Source of the DNA: Paroceanicella profunda
GTDB taxonomy: Bacteria; Pseudomonadota; Alphaproteobacteria; Rhodobacterales; Rhodobacteraceae
NCBI RefSeq assembly: GCF_005887635.2
Contig: NZ_CP040818.1
Location: 3,975,867-4,039,866 of the forward strand
DNA length: 64,000 bases
Direction of reading: 5' to 3'
Shown: piece after piece, positions 56,379-64,000 of the stretch
Numbering within the stretch: the first letter of the stretch is position 1
Layout of the letters: each line of letters opens with the position of its first letter
Notes under the pieces: model-generated
What the model was told of the DNA's origin: nothing
Database searches by the model: none
What the model saw: only the letters and a program-made list of their open reading frames with translations
Program-made: the position numbers and the translations under genes

Positions 56379-57254
56379 ATGAACATCGGTTTCATCGGAC
56401 TGGGCGTGATGGGCGGCCCGATGGCGGGGCACCTGGCCGCCGCCGGGCACCGGGTGCGGGGCTTCGACCTCACCCCCGGCGCCGCCGCGGCCCGTGGGCT
56501 GGAGACGGCGGAGAGCGCGGCCGACGCCGCCCGCGACGCCGACGTGGTGTTCACCATGCTGCCGCACGGCGGGGCGGTGCGCGGCGTGGTGGAGGAGAGC
56601 CTCGCCGGGGCCATGGCCCCGGGCGCGCTGCTGGTGGACTGCTCCTCCGCCGAGCCCTGGCTGACCACCGGAACCGCGGCGCTGCTGGAGGCGCGCGGGG
56701 TGGGCATGGTCGATGCCCCGGTCTCCGGCGCGGGCTGGGGGGCGGAGGCGGGCGAGCTGGTGTTCATGTGCGGCGGCGCGGAGGCCGACATGGCCCGCAT
56801 CGCGCCGCTGCTGGACGCGATGGGCCGCAAGACCTTCCATGTCGGGCCGCTGGGTGCAGGCCACGCGATGAAGACCATCAACAACGTGATCACCGCGATG
56901 GCCGTGGTCTCGACCACCGAGGCGATGCTGATCGGCAAGGCCTGGGGCCTGATCCCCTCGGTGATGGCCGACGTGCTGAACGTCTCCACCGGGCAGAGCT
57001 TCTGGACCACGGAGCGCCTGCACCAGGACGTGCTGAACCGCAAGTTCGAGGACGGGTTCAAGCTGGAACTGATGCTCAAGGACGTGCGCATCGCCAACCG
57101 GCTGGGGCGCGACCAGGGGCTGGACCTGCCGATGCTCGCGCTCGGCGAACGGCTCTGGGAACAGGCGGACCGCGACCTGGGCCCGGCCCGCGCCGTCACC
57201 GAGATGGTGCGCTGGTGCGAGACGCAGATCGGCGGCACGCTGCGCGACGACTGA
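56379..57254 (+). CDS. 3-hydroxyisobutyrate dehydrogenase-type NAD(P)-dependent oxidoreductase
   Basis: 291 residues of the beta-hydroxyacid dehydrogenase family (3-hydroxyisobutyrate dehydrogenase / tartronate semialdehyde reductase type). The Rossmann start is IGFIGLGVMGGPMAGHLAAAG, the substrate-site segment is DAPVSGAGWGAEAGEL, and the catalytic Lys is in GAGHAMKTINNVI. NAD versus NADP and the exact substrate are open. GGGGAGAAG lies 7 bases before the ATG. It is codirectional with dctPQM, 409 bases downstream, so it may act on the imported hydroxyacid. Confidence 0.9.
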   Translation: MNIGFIGLGVMGGPMAGHLAAAGHRVRGFDLTPGAAAARGLETAESAADAARDADVVFTMLPHGGAVRGVVEESLAGAMAPGALLVDCSSAEPWLTTGTAALLEARGVGMVDAPVSGAGWGAEAGELVFMCGGAEADMARIAPLLDAMGRKTFHVGPLGAGHAMKTINNVITAMAVVSTTEAMLIGKAWGLIPSVMADVLNVSTGQSFWTTERLHQDVLNRKFEDGFKLELMLKDVRIANRLGRDQGLDLPMLALGERLWEQADRDLGPARAVTEMVRWCETQIGGTLRDD

Positions 57255-57730
57255 CGCCGGGGCGCGCCCCCGGGCCGGCGAACGGAGCGCAGCGCCGCTG
57301 CAAGCCAGTGCGATTGCGGAGCGGATGGCCGCCAGGCGCGCTGTCCGGGGCCTGCGCAGCTTGCGGGACCGGATGCGGTGGCCACACCCGGCTGTCAGCC
57401 CGCACCACGCCGGGAGGAGCCGCCCACGCGGACCTCGTGAGCGCGCCAACCCCGGGCGGCGCGCCGTCCGGACACGAGGCCATCCGGAGCCCGCCCCGGG
57501 GTGTGGACGCACCGACAGCGGGTCGGAGGGCAGACCTGTCCGACCCGTCGCCCTGAGCGGACTCCGGCAACGGCGCGCTGATCCGGGGAGAGCCGCGCCA
57601 TCATCCGGAGGCGCACTGCGGGACCGGACTTGGCACGCGCGGGCGCGCGGAGCGCAGCCCGGGGCGATGTTGAGGATCGGCCCGCGGCCCTCGCGCGGCA
57701 CTGGCGCTGCACTGGCGCGTGCGGACGCTC
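57255..57730. other. Convergent intergenic stretch, left part
   Basis: About 475 GC-rich bases after the dehydrogenase gene, with no supported gene and no clear terminator. Frames remain open on both strands and run into the heptamer array. Confidence 0.5.
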
Positions 57731-57786
57731 GGAGCACGGAGCAGGGAGCACGGAGCACGGAGCACGGAGCACGGAGCACGGAGCAC
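57731..57786 (+). repeat. Heptanucleotide tandem array, 8 copies
   Basis: Eight consecutive copies of GGAGCAC (56 bases); only unit 2 (GGAGCAG) deviates. In the same rotation the 12231-12454 array is GCAGCAC, so the two units differ at one position. Both arrays lie on the same strand and in gaps between convergent genes, here the dehydrogenase and ubiB. Confidence 0.95.
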
Positions 57787-57994
57787 GGTGTCAGGGACGG
57801 CGGTGTCGCCGATCAAGAGCACATCCACGAACCCGCGCGCGGGCGCAGCCCCTTCCGGAAGCCGGGCACGGGGCCGGCGGCCGCGCGCGGGCGGAGAGGG
57901 GAACGGCCTCCTCGCCGGGGCGCCGGGCGCCCCACCTCCTCGACCGCGTGCTGGCGCACGGACGGCACGTCGCCGCGGCGAGCCCCCCCCGCCG

Positions 57995-59527
57995 TCAGAA
58001 TGCGGCGGCGACGGCGGCGCCCGCCACGGCCCCGACGACCACGCCGCCCACGGTCCAGATCCAGACCGGCACCAGGGGCTTCGCCTCGACCGGGCGCATG
58101 TCGCGGTTGGTGCGGATCAGCAGCTCCTCGGCCATCTGCGGCAGCAGCGGGCCGAAGCGCGACAGAATGCGGGCGGTGCCGGCGAGGTCGCGCAGCACGG
58201 CCTTCGGGCCGAGATTGTCGCGGATGTAGCTCTCCACCACCGGGCGGGCGACCTCCCACATGTTCATGTTGGGGTCGAGCGACCGGCCCACCCCCTCGAC
58301 CACCACCATCGTGCGCTGGAGCAGGATGAGCTGGGTCTGGGTTTCCATGCCGAAGCGCTCGGTGACGTCGAAGAGATGCGCGAGCAGCCGGCCCATGGAG
58401 ATGCGCGAGGAATCCTGCCCGAAGATCGGCTCGCCGATGGAGCGCAGCGCCTGGGCGAACTCGGAGACGTCGCGGTCCGCCGGCACGTAGCCGGCCTCGA
58501 AATGCACCTCCGCCACCCGGCGGTAATCCTTCTTCAGGAAGCCCATCAGGATCTCGGCATAAACCCGGCGGGTGTAGGCGTCGATCCGGCCCATGATGCC
58601 GAAATCGAGGGCGATGATCTCCCCCCCGGGGCCGACCTTCAGGTTGCCCTGATGCATGTCGCCGTGGAAGAACCCGTCGCGCAGCGCATGGTGCAGGAAG
58701 GTCTGCACCACGGAGGCGGCGAGCCCCTTCATGTCCTGCCCCTCGGCGGTGAGGGCCGGCACGTCGCCCATGGCGGTGCCGCTCACCCACTCGGTGGTGA
58801 GCACGCGGCGGGCGGAAAGCGGCCAGATCACCTCCGGCACCCGGAAGCCGGGGTCCTCGGCGGTGTTGGCGCGGAACTCGCCGGCGGCGGAGGCCTCCAT
58901 GCGCAGGTCCAGCTCGCCGCGCACCACGGAGGAGAAATGCTCGATCACCGCCGTGGGCCGCAGCCGGCGCGAGGAGGGCGAGAGCAGCTCGACCATCCGC
59001 GCCGCGAAGAAGAAGGCATCCACATCGCGGCGGAAGGCGCGCTCGATGCCCGGGCGCAGGATCTTCACCGCCACGGCCCGGCCGTCGTCGCGCATCACCG
59101 CGCGGTGCACCTGGGCGATGGAGGCGGCGGCGATGGGCGGGGAGAACTCGGAGAACAGCTCCTCCACCGGGGCGCCCAGCTCGCGCAGAACCTCGGCCCG
59201 GGCCTCGGCCTCGTCGAAGGGGGGGAGCTTGTCCTGCAACACCCGCAGGTCCTGCGCCATCACCGGCCCGACCACGTCCGGCCGGGTGGAGAGCACCTGG
59301 CCGAACTTGATGTAGGCGGGCCCCAGGGCGGAGAGCGCGCGCACCACCGGCGGCAGGCTCTCGTCGCCCTTCAGGCCCAGCCAGGCGAAGGGCCGGCCGA
59401 TCACCCGGGCGGCGACGCGCAGCGCCGGCGGAACGTCCAGCGTCTCGAGCGCCTCGCGCATCGCCCCGGTGCGCTCGAAGGTCGCCCCGGTCCGGATGAG
59501 CCGCCAGAGGCTCGAGACTGCCGTCAC
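57995..59527 (-). CDS. ubiB: UbiB-family atypical kinase (ubiquinone biosynthesis)
   Basis: 510 residues. UbiB/COQ8 proteins are membrane-associated atypical kinase-fold ATPases needed for ubiquinone synthesis. [13 protein letters not shown] is the KxGQ motif, AVKILRPGI holds the ATP-binding Lys, [13 protein letters not shown] the catalytic loop and [11 protein letters not shown] the metal-binding DFG. The C-terminal about 30 residues form a transmembrane helix ([20 protein letters not shown]). The GTG at 59527 overlaps the ubiE stop (GTGA); a GTG three codons earlier is also in frame. Confidence 0.94.
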   Translation of the reverse strand: MTAVSSLWRLIRTGATFERTGAMREALETLDVPPALRVAARVIGRPFAWLGLKGDESLPPVVRALSALGPAYIKFGQVLSTRPDVVGPVMAQDLRVLQDKLPPFDEAEARAEVLRELGAPVEELFSEFSPPIAAASIAQVHRAVMRDDGRAVAVKILRPGIERAFRRDVDAFFFAARMVELLSPSSRRLRPTAVIEHFSSVVRGELDLRMEASAAGEFRANTAEDPGFRVPEVIWPLSARRVLTTEWVSGTAMGDVPALTAEGQDMKGLAASVVQTFLHHALRDGFFHGDMHQGNLKVGPGGEIIALDFGIMGRIDAYTRRVYAEILMGFLKKDYRRVAEVHFEAGYVPADRDVSEFAQALRSIGEPIFGQDSSRISMGRLLAHLFDVTERFGMETQTQLILLQRTMVVVEGVGRSLDPNMNMWEVARPVVESYIRDNLGPKAVLRDLAGTARILSRFGPLLPQMAEELLIRTNRDMRPVEAKPLVPVWIWTVGGVVVGAVAGAAVAAAF

Positions 59528-60273
59528 AGTTTCCACCCCGAATGCAGCGCGGCGATGCCCATGGAGAGGTTGCGGTAGCGCACCTGGCCGAAGCCCGCCT
59601 CGCGGATCAGCGTGGCGAAGCTCTCCTGGTCGGGAAAGCGGCGGATCGATTCGACGAGGTACTGGTAGCTGTCGCGGTCCCCGGTGATGGCCTGGCCCAT
59701 GGCCGGGATGGCGTTGAAGGAGTAACGGTCATAGAGCCACTGCAGCCCGCTCACCGGGATCTGGCTGAACTCCAGGCACAGGAAGCGCCCGCCGGGGCGC
59801 AGCACGCGGTAGGCCTCCGACAGTGCGTCGGCGATGCGGGTGACGTTGCGGATGCCGAAGGAGATCGTGTAGGCGTCGAAGCTCGCATCCGGGAAGGGCA
59901 GTGCCATCGCGTCGCCGCACACCCAGTCAAGCTGCCCGGCCCGGCGGGTGGCCTCGGCGCGGCGACGGCCCTCCTCCAGCATGGCGGCGGTCATGTCGCA
60001 GATCACCGCCGAGCCGCCCTTGCGGTCCAGGAAGCGGAAGGCGATGTCGCCGGTGCCGCCGGCTACGTCGAGCAGGCGCATGTCCGGGCGCGGCGCCAGC
60101 CAGTCCATCATCGCGTCCTTCCAGATGCGGTGAATGCCCAGTGACATCGCGTCGTTCATCACGTCGTACCGGGAGGCGACGGAGGTGAAGACACCATGCA
60201 CCCGCCCGGCCTTCTCGGCTTCGGGGACGGTCTGAAACCCGAAATGGGTGGTGTTTTCGCTGCGCTCGTTCAT
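59524..60273 (-). CDS. ubiE: Ubiquinone/menaquinone C-methyltransferase UbiE
   Basis: 249 residues. SAM-dependent C-methylation in ubiquinone (and, where present, menaquinone) synthesis. [20 protein letters not shown] is the first family signature, [16 protein letters not shown] the SAM site, and [25 protein letters not shown] the second signature region (two parts). It starts the ubiE-ubiB unit and is divergent from the 60457 gene across 183 bases. Confidence 0.96.
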   Translation of the reverse strand: MNERSENTTHFGFQTVPEAEKAGRVHGVFTSVASRYDVMNDAMSLGIHRIWKDAMMDWLAPRPDMRLLDVAGGTGDIAFRFLDRKGGSAVICDMTAAMLEEGRRRAEATRRAGQLDWVCGDAMALPFPDASFDAYTISFGIRNVTRIADALSEAYRVLRPGGRFLCLEFSQIPVSGLQWLYDRYSFNAIPAMGQAITGDRDSYQYLVESIRRFPDQESFATLIREAGFGQVRYRNLSMGIAALHSGWKL

Positions 60274-60456
60274 GCTCGGCCCCTGCCCGTTTCACGTCCC
60301 GACTCCTTATAGGGCTTCGGCGGCGAGACACAATTCCACATGCCGTCGCTCCCGGCGGCGTGATGGCACACGGCAAGGCGGACGGACGGGGCTGGCAGCC
60401 CGGGGCAGACGGGCCGGGGGCGGACGGGCCGGGGAACACGAGGCGACGGGGAGAGG

Positions 60457-61023
60457 ATGGGACTGGCACTTCTGCTCGCGGCGCTGGGGATGGTCGGGAC
60501 GCTGGCGCTGCTCGCCCTGTGGCAGGCCGGCCGGGACCGCGACGCGGCGCCCGACCCCCTGCCCGGCGGCGGCTTCGAGGCCCGGCCCTCGCGCGCCCTG
60601 CTGCCGGCCGCGGCGGCCCTGGGGGTGACGGCGGCGAGCTTCGCCATCGGGGCCCTCACCGCGCCCGACGCGGCGCGCACGGCCCTGCACGCGGGCCTTT
60701 CGCTGGTGTGCCTGCTGGGGGCCGCGGCGATGATGCGGCGCCGGCGCCTGCGCATCCGCTACGATGCCGAGGGGCTGACCCGGATCTCCCCCGGCGGAGG
60801 GCGCGAGCACTGGCCCTGGGCGGCGCTTTGCGATATCCGCATCGAGACACGCCGCCCGGCGAGCGTCCTCACCCCGGCGCGCACCACCGCCCTCGCCGCC
60901 CGCACCCTTGCCGGGCAGACGGTGAGAATCGGCGCAGCACTTCGCGGGTTCGGGCATCTCGCCGCCCATGCCACAGCCATCGCCGAACGCTCCGGCACCC
61001 GCGCGCCGGACCGCGAGATCTGA
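60457..61023 (+). CDS. Putative membrane protein of unknown function
   Basis: 188 residues. The N-terminus has a hydrophobic helix ([20 protein letters not shown]), and two more follow near 50-68 and 78-92, ending in a basic stretch [10 protein letters not shown]. The C-terminal half (about 95-188) is soluble: [15 protein letters not shown] resembles a small PH-like module after a membrane hairpin, but this is a guess. GGGGAGAGG lies immediately before the ATG. It precedes mutM by 13 bases and is probably co-transcribed. Confidence 0.7.
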   Translation: MGLALLLAALGMVGTLALLALWQAGRDRDAAPDPLPGGGFEARPSRALLPAAAALGVTAASFAIGALTAPDAARTALHAGLSLVCLLGAAAMMRRRRLRIRYDAEGLTRISPGGGREHWPWAALCDIRIETRRPASVLTPARTTALAARTLAGQTVRIGAALRGFGHLAAHATAIAERSGTRAPDREI

Positions 61024-61036
61024 CAGGATACCTCCG

Positions 61037-61894
61037 ATGCCCGAACTTCCCGAGGTCGAAACCGTGCGCCGGGGCCTCGCGCCCGTGATGGAGGGCCGCC
61101 GCATCCTCGCCGCCGAGGCGCGCCGGCCGGACCTGCGCTGGCCGCTGCCCGAGCGGATGGCCGAGCGGCTCACCGGGCAGGTGGTGACCGCGCTGCGCCG
61201 GCGCTCGAAATACATCCTCGCGGACCTCTCCGGCGGCGAGACGCTGATCATCCACCTCGGCATGTCCGGCCGCATGCTGATCAGCACCGAGCGCATGGCA
61301 CCCGGCGGGTTCCACCATGTCCACCCCGCGCCGGAGAAGCACGACCACGTGGTGCTGGAGATGGAGGGCGGCGCGCGCATCACCTTCAACGACGCCCGGC
61401 GCTTCGGCGCGATGGACCTCGCGCCCACGGCCGCGGTGGAGGCGCACAAGCTGCTCGCCGGCCTCGGCCCCGAGCCGCTGGGCAACGCCTTCGACGCGCC
61501 CTGGCTGGCCGCGCGGCTGGCCGGGCGGCGCATGCCGATGAAGGCGGCACTGCTGGACCAGCGGCTCATCGCCGGGCTGGGAAACATCTATGTCTGCGAA
61601 TCGCTGTGGCGGGCAGGAGTCGCGCCGGAGCGGCCGGCCGGCTCCGTCGCCCCCGACCGGCTGGAACGACTCGTGGCCGCAATCCGCACCGTTCTGGAGG
61701 AAGCCATCGCCGCGGGCGGCTCCAGCCTGCGCGATTACCGCCAGGCGGACGGAGATCTGGGATATTTTCAGCACAGTTTCGCAGTTTATGGCCGCGAAGG
61801 GCAGCCGTGCCGCACTCCGGGTTGCATCGGGACAGTGAGCCGGATTGTACAATCCGGACGGTCGAGCTTCTTCTGCCCGACGTGCCAGATCTGA
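61037..61894 (+). CDS. mutM: Formamidopyrimidine-DNA glycosylase
   Basis: 285 residues. Fpg removes 8-oxoguanine and other oxidised purines and cuts at the abasic site. The N-terminal catalytic Pro2-Glu3 are present ([14 protein letters not shown]), the Lys of the beta-turn is in [27 protein letters not shown] is the helix-two-turn-helix, and the C-terminal zinc finger is CRTPGC followed by CPTCQ. AGGA lies 9 bases before the ATG. The enoyl-CoA hydratase gene follows after 167 bases. Confidence 0.96.
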   Translation: MPELPEVETVRRGLAPVMEGRRILAAEARRPDLRWPLPERMAERLTGQVVTALRRRSKYILADLSGGETLIIHLGMSGRMLISTERMAPGGFHHVHPAPEKHDHVVLEMEGGARITFNDARRFGAMDLAPTAAVEAHKLLAGLGPEPLGNAFDAPWLAARLAGRRMPMKAALLDQRLIAGLGNIYVCESLWRAGVAPERPAGSVAPDRLERLVAAIRTVLEEAIAAGGSSLRDYRQADGDLGYFQHSFAVYGREGQPCRTPGCIGTVSRIVQSGRSSFFCPTCQI

Positions 61895-62061
61895 GGCAGG
61901 AGCAGCCCGAGAAATTCGTCGAACTCCCCGATGACACACCGAACATCCCCCGATGTCCGCAGGGACAGCGCAAGCAATCACACTCGACAACATGCGCTTG
62001 ATCGTCCAGCCTCCCAGCCGGTAAGGACGCGCCCCGGAACATCCACAAAGGAGCCGATCTG

Positions 62062-62838
62062 ATGGCCTATGAAACGCTGATCGTGGAGGTCGCCGACCAT
62101 ATCGGGCTGATCCGCCTGAACCGGCCCGAGGCGCTCAACGCCCTGAACATGCAGCTGCTCGAGGAACTGGCCGACGTGCTGGTGAGCTTCTCGACGAACG
62201 ACAAGGTGCGCTGCGTCATCATCACCGGCTCCGAGAAGGCCTTCGCCGCCGGGGCGGACATCAAGGAGATGTCGGAGAAGAGCTTCACCGACATGTTCGA
62301 GGCCGATTACTTCACCGGCCCCACCGAGACGCTGCTGCGCTTCCGCAAGCCGATCATCGCCGCGGTCTCGGGCTACGCGCTCGGCGGCGGCTGCGAGCTG
62401 GCGATGATGTGCGACTTCATCATTGCCTCGGACACCGCGAAGTTCGGCCAGCCGGAGATCAACCTCGGCGTGATGGGCGGCATGGGCGGCACCCAGCGCC
62501 TCACCCGCTTCGTGGGCAAGTCCAAGGCGATGGAGATGAACCTCACCGGGCGCTTCATGGACGCGGCCGAGGCCGAGCGCTCCGGCCTCGTGAGCCGCGT
62601 GGTGCCCGCCAAGGACCTGCTGGACGACGCGAAGGCCACCGCCGCCAAGATCGCCGAGAAATCGCTGATTGCCGCCATGGCGGTGAAGGAGGCGGTGAAC
62701 CGCTCCTACGAGACCACGCTGCGCGAGGGCGTGCTGTTCGAGCGCCGGGTGTTCCACAGCCTGTTCTCCAGCGAGGACCAGGCCGAGGGCATGGCTGCCT
62801 TCACCGAGAAGCGCGCGCCGCAGTTCCGCGACCGCTGA
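62062..62838 (+). CDS. Enoyl-CoA hydratase
   Basis: 258 residues, crotonase family. It hydrates trans-2-enoyl-CoA in fatty-acid and amino-acid breakdown. The oxyanion loop segments [11 protein letters not shown] and [15 protein letters not shown] are present, and both catalytic glutamates can be placed (in [11 protein letters not shown] and in [16 protein letters not shown]). The N-terminus [16 protein letters not shown] is standard. Its position between mutM and rpsT is common in Rhodobacterales. Confidence 0.95.
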   Translation: MAYETLIVEVADHIGLIRLNRPEALNALNMQLLEELADVLVSFSTNDKVRCVIITGSEKAFAAGADIKEMSEKSFTDMFEADYFTGPTETLLRFRKPIIAAVSGYALGGGCELAMMCDFIIASDTAKFGQPEINLGVMGGMGGTQRLTRFVGKSKAMEMNLTGRFMDAAEAERSGLVSRVVPAKDLLDDAKATAAKIAEKSLIAAMAVKEAVNRSYETTLREGVLFERRVFHSLFSSEDQAEGMAAFTEKRAPQFRDR

Positions 62839-62878
62839 CCCCCTTCGGGGGGAGGCGCGGAAAATCCCTTCAAACCGG

Positions 62879-62907
62879 TTGACCAGCCTGCCCCCCCTGT
62901 GTATAGA
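62879..62907 (+). promoter_or_regulatory. Sigma-70-type promoter for rpsT
   Basis: TTGACC (62879-62884), a 17-base spacer and TATAGA (62902-62907). Both boxes are close to consensus and the spacing is optimal. The transcript would start about 35-40 bases before the rpsT ATG. Confidence 0.78.
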
Positions 62908-62950
62908 CGCCGCTCGACAGAATTCACACGCAAGAGAACCGGAATCACAT

Positions 62951-63214
62951 ATGGCCAACTCGCCGTCATCCAAAAAGCGCGCCCGCCAGATTGAGCGCCG
63001 GACCGCCGTCAACAAGGCCCGCAAGAGCCGCATCCGTACCTTCATCCGCAAGGTCGAGGAAGCGATTGCCGGCGGGGACCAGGCGGTGGCCAAGGAAGCC
63101 CTGCGCACTGCGCAGCCGGAAATCATGCGCGGCGTTACCAAGGGCGTGCTGCACGCCAACACCGCGAGCCGCAAGGTGTCGCGCCTGTCCAGCCGGGTGA
63201 AGGCGCTCGCCTGA
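62951..63214 (+). CDS. rpsT: 30S ribosomal protein S20
   Basis: 87 residues, basic and helical. [20 protein letters not shown] and [19 protein letters not shown] are typical, and [20 protein letters not shown] closes the protein. S20 binds 16S rRNA near the 5' domain and helix 44. The ribosome-binding site is weak, as often for S20 genes. A clear promoter precedes it and a terminator follows. Confidence 0.97.
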   Translation: MANSPSSKKRARQIERRTAVNKARKSRIRTFIRKVEEAIAGGDQAVAKEALRTAQPEIMRGVTKGVLHANTASRKVSRLSSRVKALA

Positions 63215-63244
63215 GGCCCGACTGACCCATCGACGAAGATGTCC

Positions 63245-63269
63245 AACGCTCCCCTCGTCGGGAGCGTTT
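63245..63269 (+). terminator. Rho-independent terminator after rpsT
   Basis: AACGCTCCC and GGGAGCGTT form a perfect 9-bp stem with a 6-base loop, ending in TTT. It lies 31 bases after the rpsT stop. Confidence 0.85.
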
Positions 63270-63578
63270 GTCATTTCCCTGCCACCGGTCTGACATGTTC
63301 CTTTTTCGGTCCGGTTGAGATGACCCCCCATCTGGGCTAGGTTTGTCTTACGCAGGGAATCGGAAAACTCCCGTCGCAAATCTCGAAAGTCGAACAGATT
63401 AATAACCGGTAAGTATTATATGCTCACCGGAACGATATTAGTCTGTTCTTTACTTTTGCATTTCGCGAAGGGCTTGAAACCGAACTTCTTTTTTCCCGCG
63501 AGGACGACATCCAGTTGCCAAACAGCACCTCGATTTCGTAACTTCCGGATGACGATTCAGGACAAGGCGGAGATGGTG
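63270..63578. other. AT-rich stretch upstream of the rhodanese gene
   Basis: About 310 bases; 63385-63470 is the most AT-rich run of the window and should contain the promoter of the rhodanese gene. GCTCACCGG/CCGG-type short repeats flank TATTATATG near 63413-63422. rpsT often neighbours dnaA in this order, but no TTATCCACA-like DnaA boxes were seen, so an origin is not called. Confidence 0.5.
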
Positions 63579-64000
63579 ATGGCGGCTGCGAAGGTGAGTG
63601 AGATGGATCCCGCGGAGGCCTGGTCGGTACTGGAGAGCGAGCCGGACGCGATGCTCGTGGACGTGCGGACCCGTCCGGAATGGGCGTTCGTCGGCACGCC
63701 GGACCTCACGGGAATTGGCAAGCAGGTCATCCTCACGGAATGGCGGCAGTTTCCCGGCATGAACGTGAACCAGGCCTTCGTTCCGGCCCTGCTCGACCAG
63801 GTCGGCACGCCGCCGAAGAAGATCTTCTTCCTGTGCCGCTCCGGCGCACGGTCGATGGAAGCTGCGATGCAGACCGCCGCCGAGCTGGGCGAGACCACGG
63901 AATGCATCAATGTGAGAGAAGGGTTCGAGGGCGACCTCGACCAGCAGGGACACCGCGCCCACCTGAACGGGTGGAAGGCGCGCGGACTGGCCTGGCGCCA
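63579..64000 (+). CDS. Rhodanese-domain protein (cut by window end)
   Basis: At least 140 residues; the frame is open at the window end. A single rhodanese domain begins VSEMDPAEAWSVLESEPDA and MLVDVRTRPEWAFVGTPDL; the active-site Cys is in FFLCRSGARS, with GFEGDLDQQGHRAHLNGWKA near the C-terminus. Such proteins transfer sulfane sulfur; the physiological acceptor is unknown. GGAG lies 6 bases before the ATG at 63579. ATGs at 63549 and 63573 are in frame; the first has no ribosome-binding site. Confidence 0.85.
   Translation, partial: MAAAKVSEMDPAEAWSVLESEPDAMLVDVRTRPEWAFVGTPDLTGIGKQVILTEWRQFPGMNVNQAFVPALLDQVGTPPKKIFFLCRSGARSMEAAMQTAAELGETTECINVREGFEGDLDQQGHRAHLNGWKARGLAWR

Noticed and set aside
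63270..63578. Replication origin near rpsT
   Set aside because: The stretch is AT-rich and rpsT often lies beside dnaA, but no DnaA-box-like TTATCCACA was seen and the next gene is a rhodanese.

Overview
The window looks like a chromosomal segment of a very GC-rich alphaproteobacterium of the order Rhodobacterales. The main reasons are base composition (about 70% GC by eye) and gene order: rsfS-rlmH-gpmI-envC-ctpA-rppH, penicillin-binding-protein activator / rsmI-yraN-BON lipoprotein-gshB, hsp20-DUF1150, NUDIX/hslO and mutM-enoyl-CoA hydratase-rpsT are all arrangements I associate with that group. A phasin gene and a cysteine-free ribosomal protein L31 fit too. No rRNA, tRNA, insertion sequence or CRISPR array was recognised.

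Layout. 1-2290: decayed 3' part of a large Tc-toxin-A-like gene, readable only by switching frames several times. 2301-7746: alpha/beta hydrolase, a tiny secreted peptide, an MFS transporter, purC, and ompW behind an FNR-type box. 8056-11620: lone response-regulator receiver domain, ethanolamine ammonia-lyase eutBC, and a 74-residue unknown. 11621-12747: long convergent gap with a 32-copy heptanucleotide array. 12748-15614: reductive pyrimidine-degradation dehydrogenase preT-preA with a RutR-type operator in front. 16167-19361: hsp20-DUF1150 from a sigma-32-type promoter, a CatB-like acetyltransferase, hslO and a divergent NUDIX gene. 19898-24943: TolB-domain/TPR protein, divergent ABC exporter, phasin, CsaA-like tRNA-binding protein. 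25124-30954: the tightly coupled leftward run rsfS-rlmH-gpmI-envC-ctpA-rppH.

31313-38525: pirin, an AT-richer unknown gene, carB, an EAL phosphodiesterase, thymidine kinase and rpmE. 38662-42005: leftward trpS-GNAT-nfu-tsaB-rimI. 42259-47310: rhomboid protease, murJ and glnD. 47255-51654: PBP activator and, divergently, rsmI-yraN-BON-gshB. 51783-57254: a hormone-sensitive-lipase-type esterase, a complete TRAP transporter (dctPQM) and a 3-hydroxyisobutyrate-dehydrogenase-type enzyme. 57995-61894: ubiE-ubiB leftward, a membrane unknown and mutM rightward. 62062-64000: enoyl-CoA hydratase, rpsT and a rhodanese gene cut by the window end.

Most of the window is housekeeping: nucleotide synthesis and salvage (purC, carB, tdk), translation, envelope (murJ, envC, ctpA, PBP activator), quinone and glutathione synthesis, nitrogen control (glnD) and DNA repair (mutM). 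The less ordinary content is the Tc-toxin remnant, several well-matched regulatory sites, and a recurring pattern of tandem repeats in long intergenic spaces, including two heptamer arrays with units that differ by one base. No complete new multi-gene system was found.
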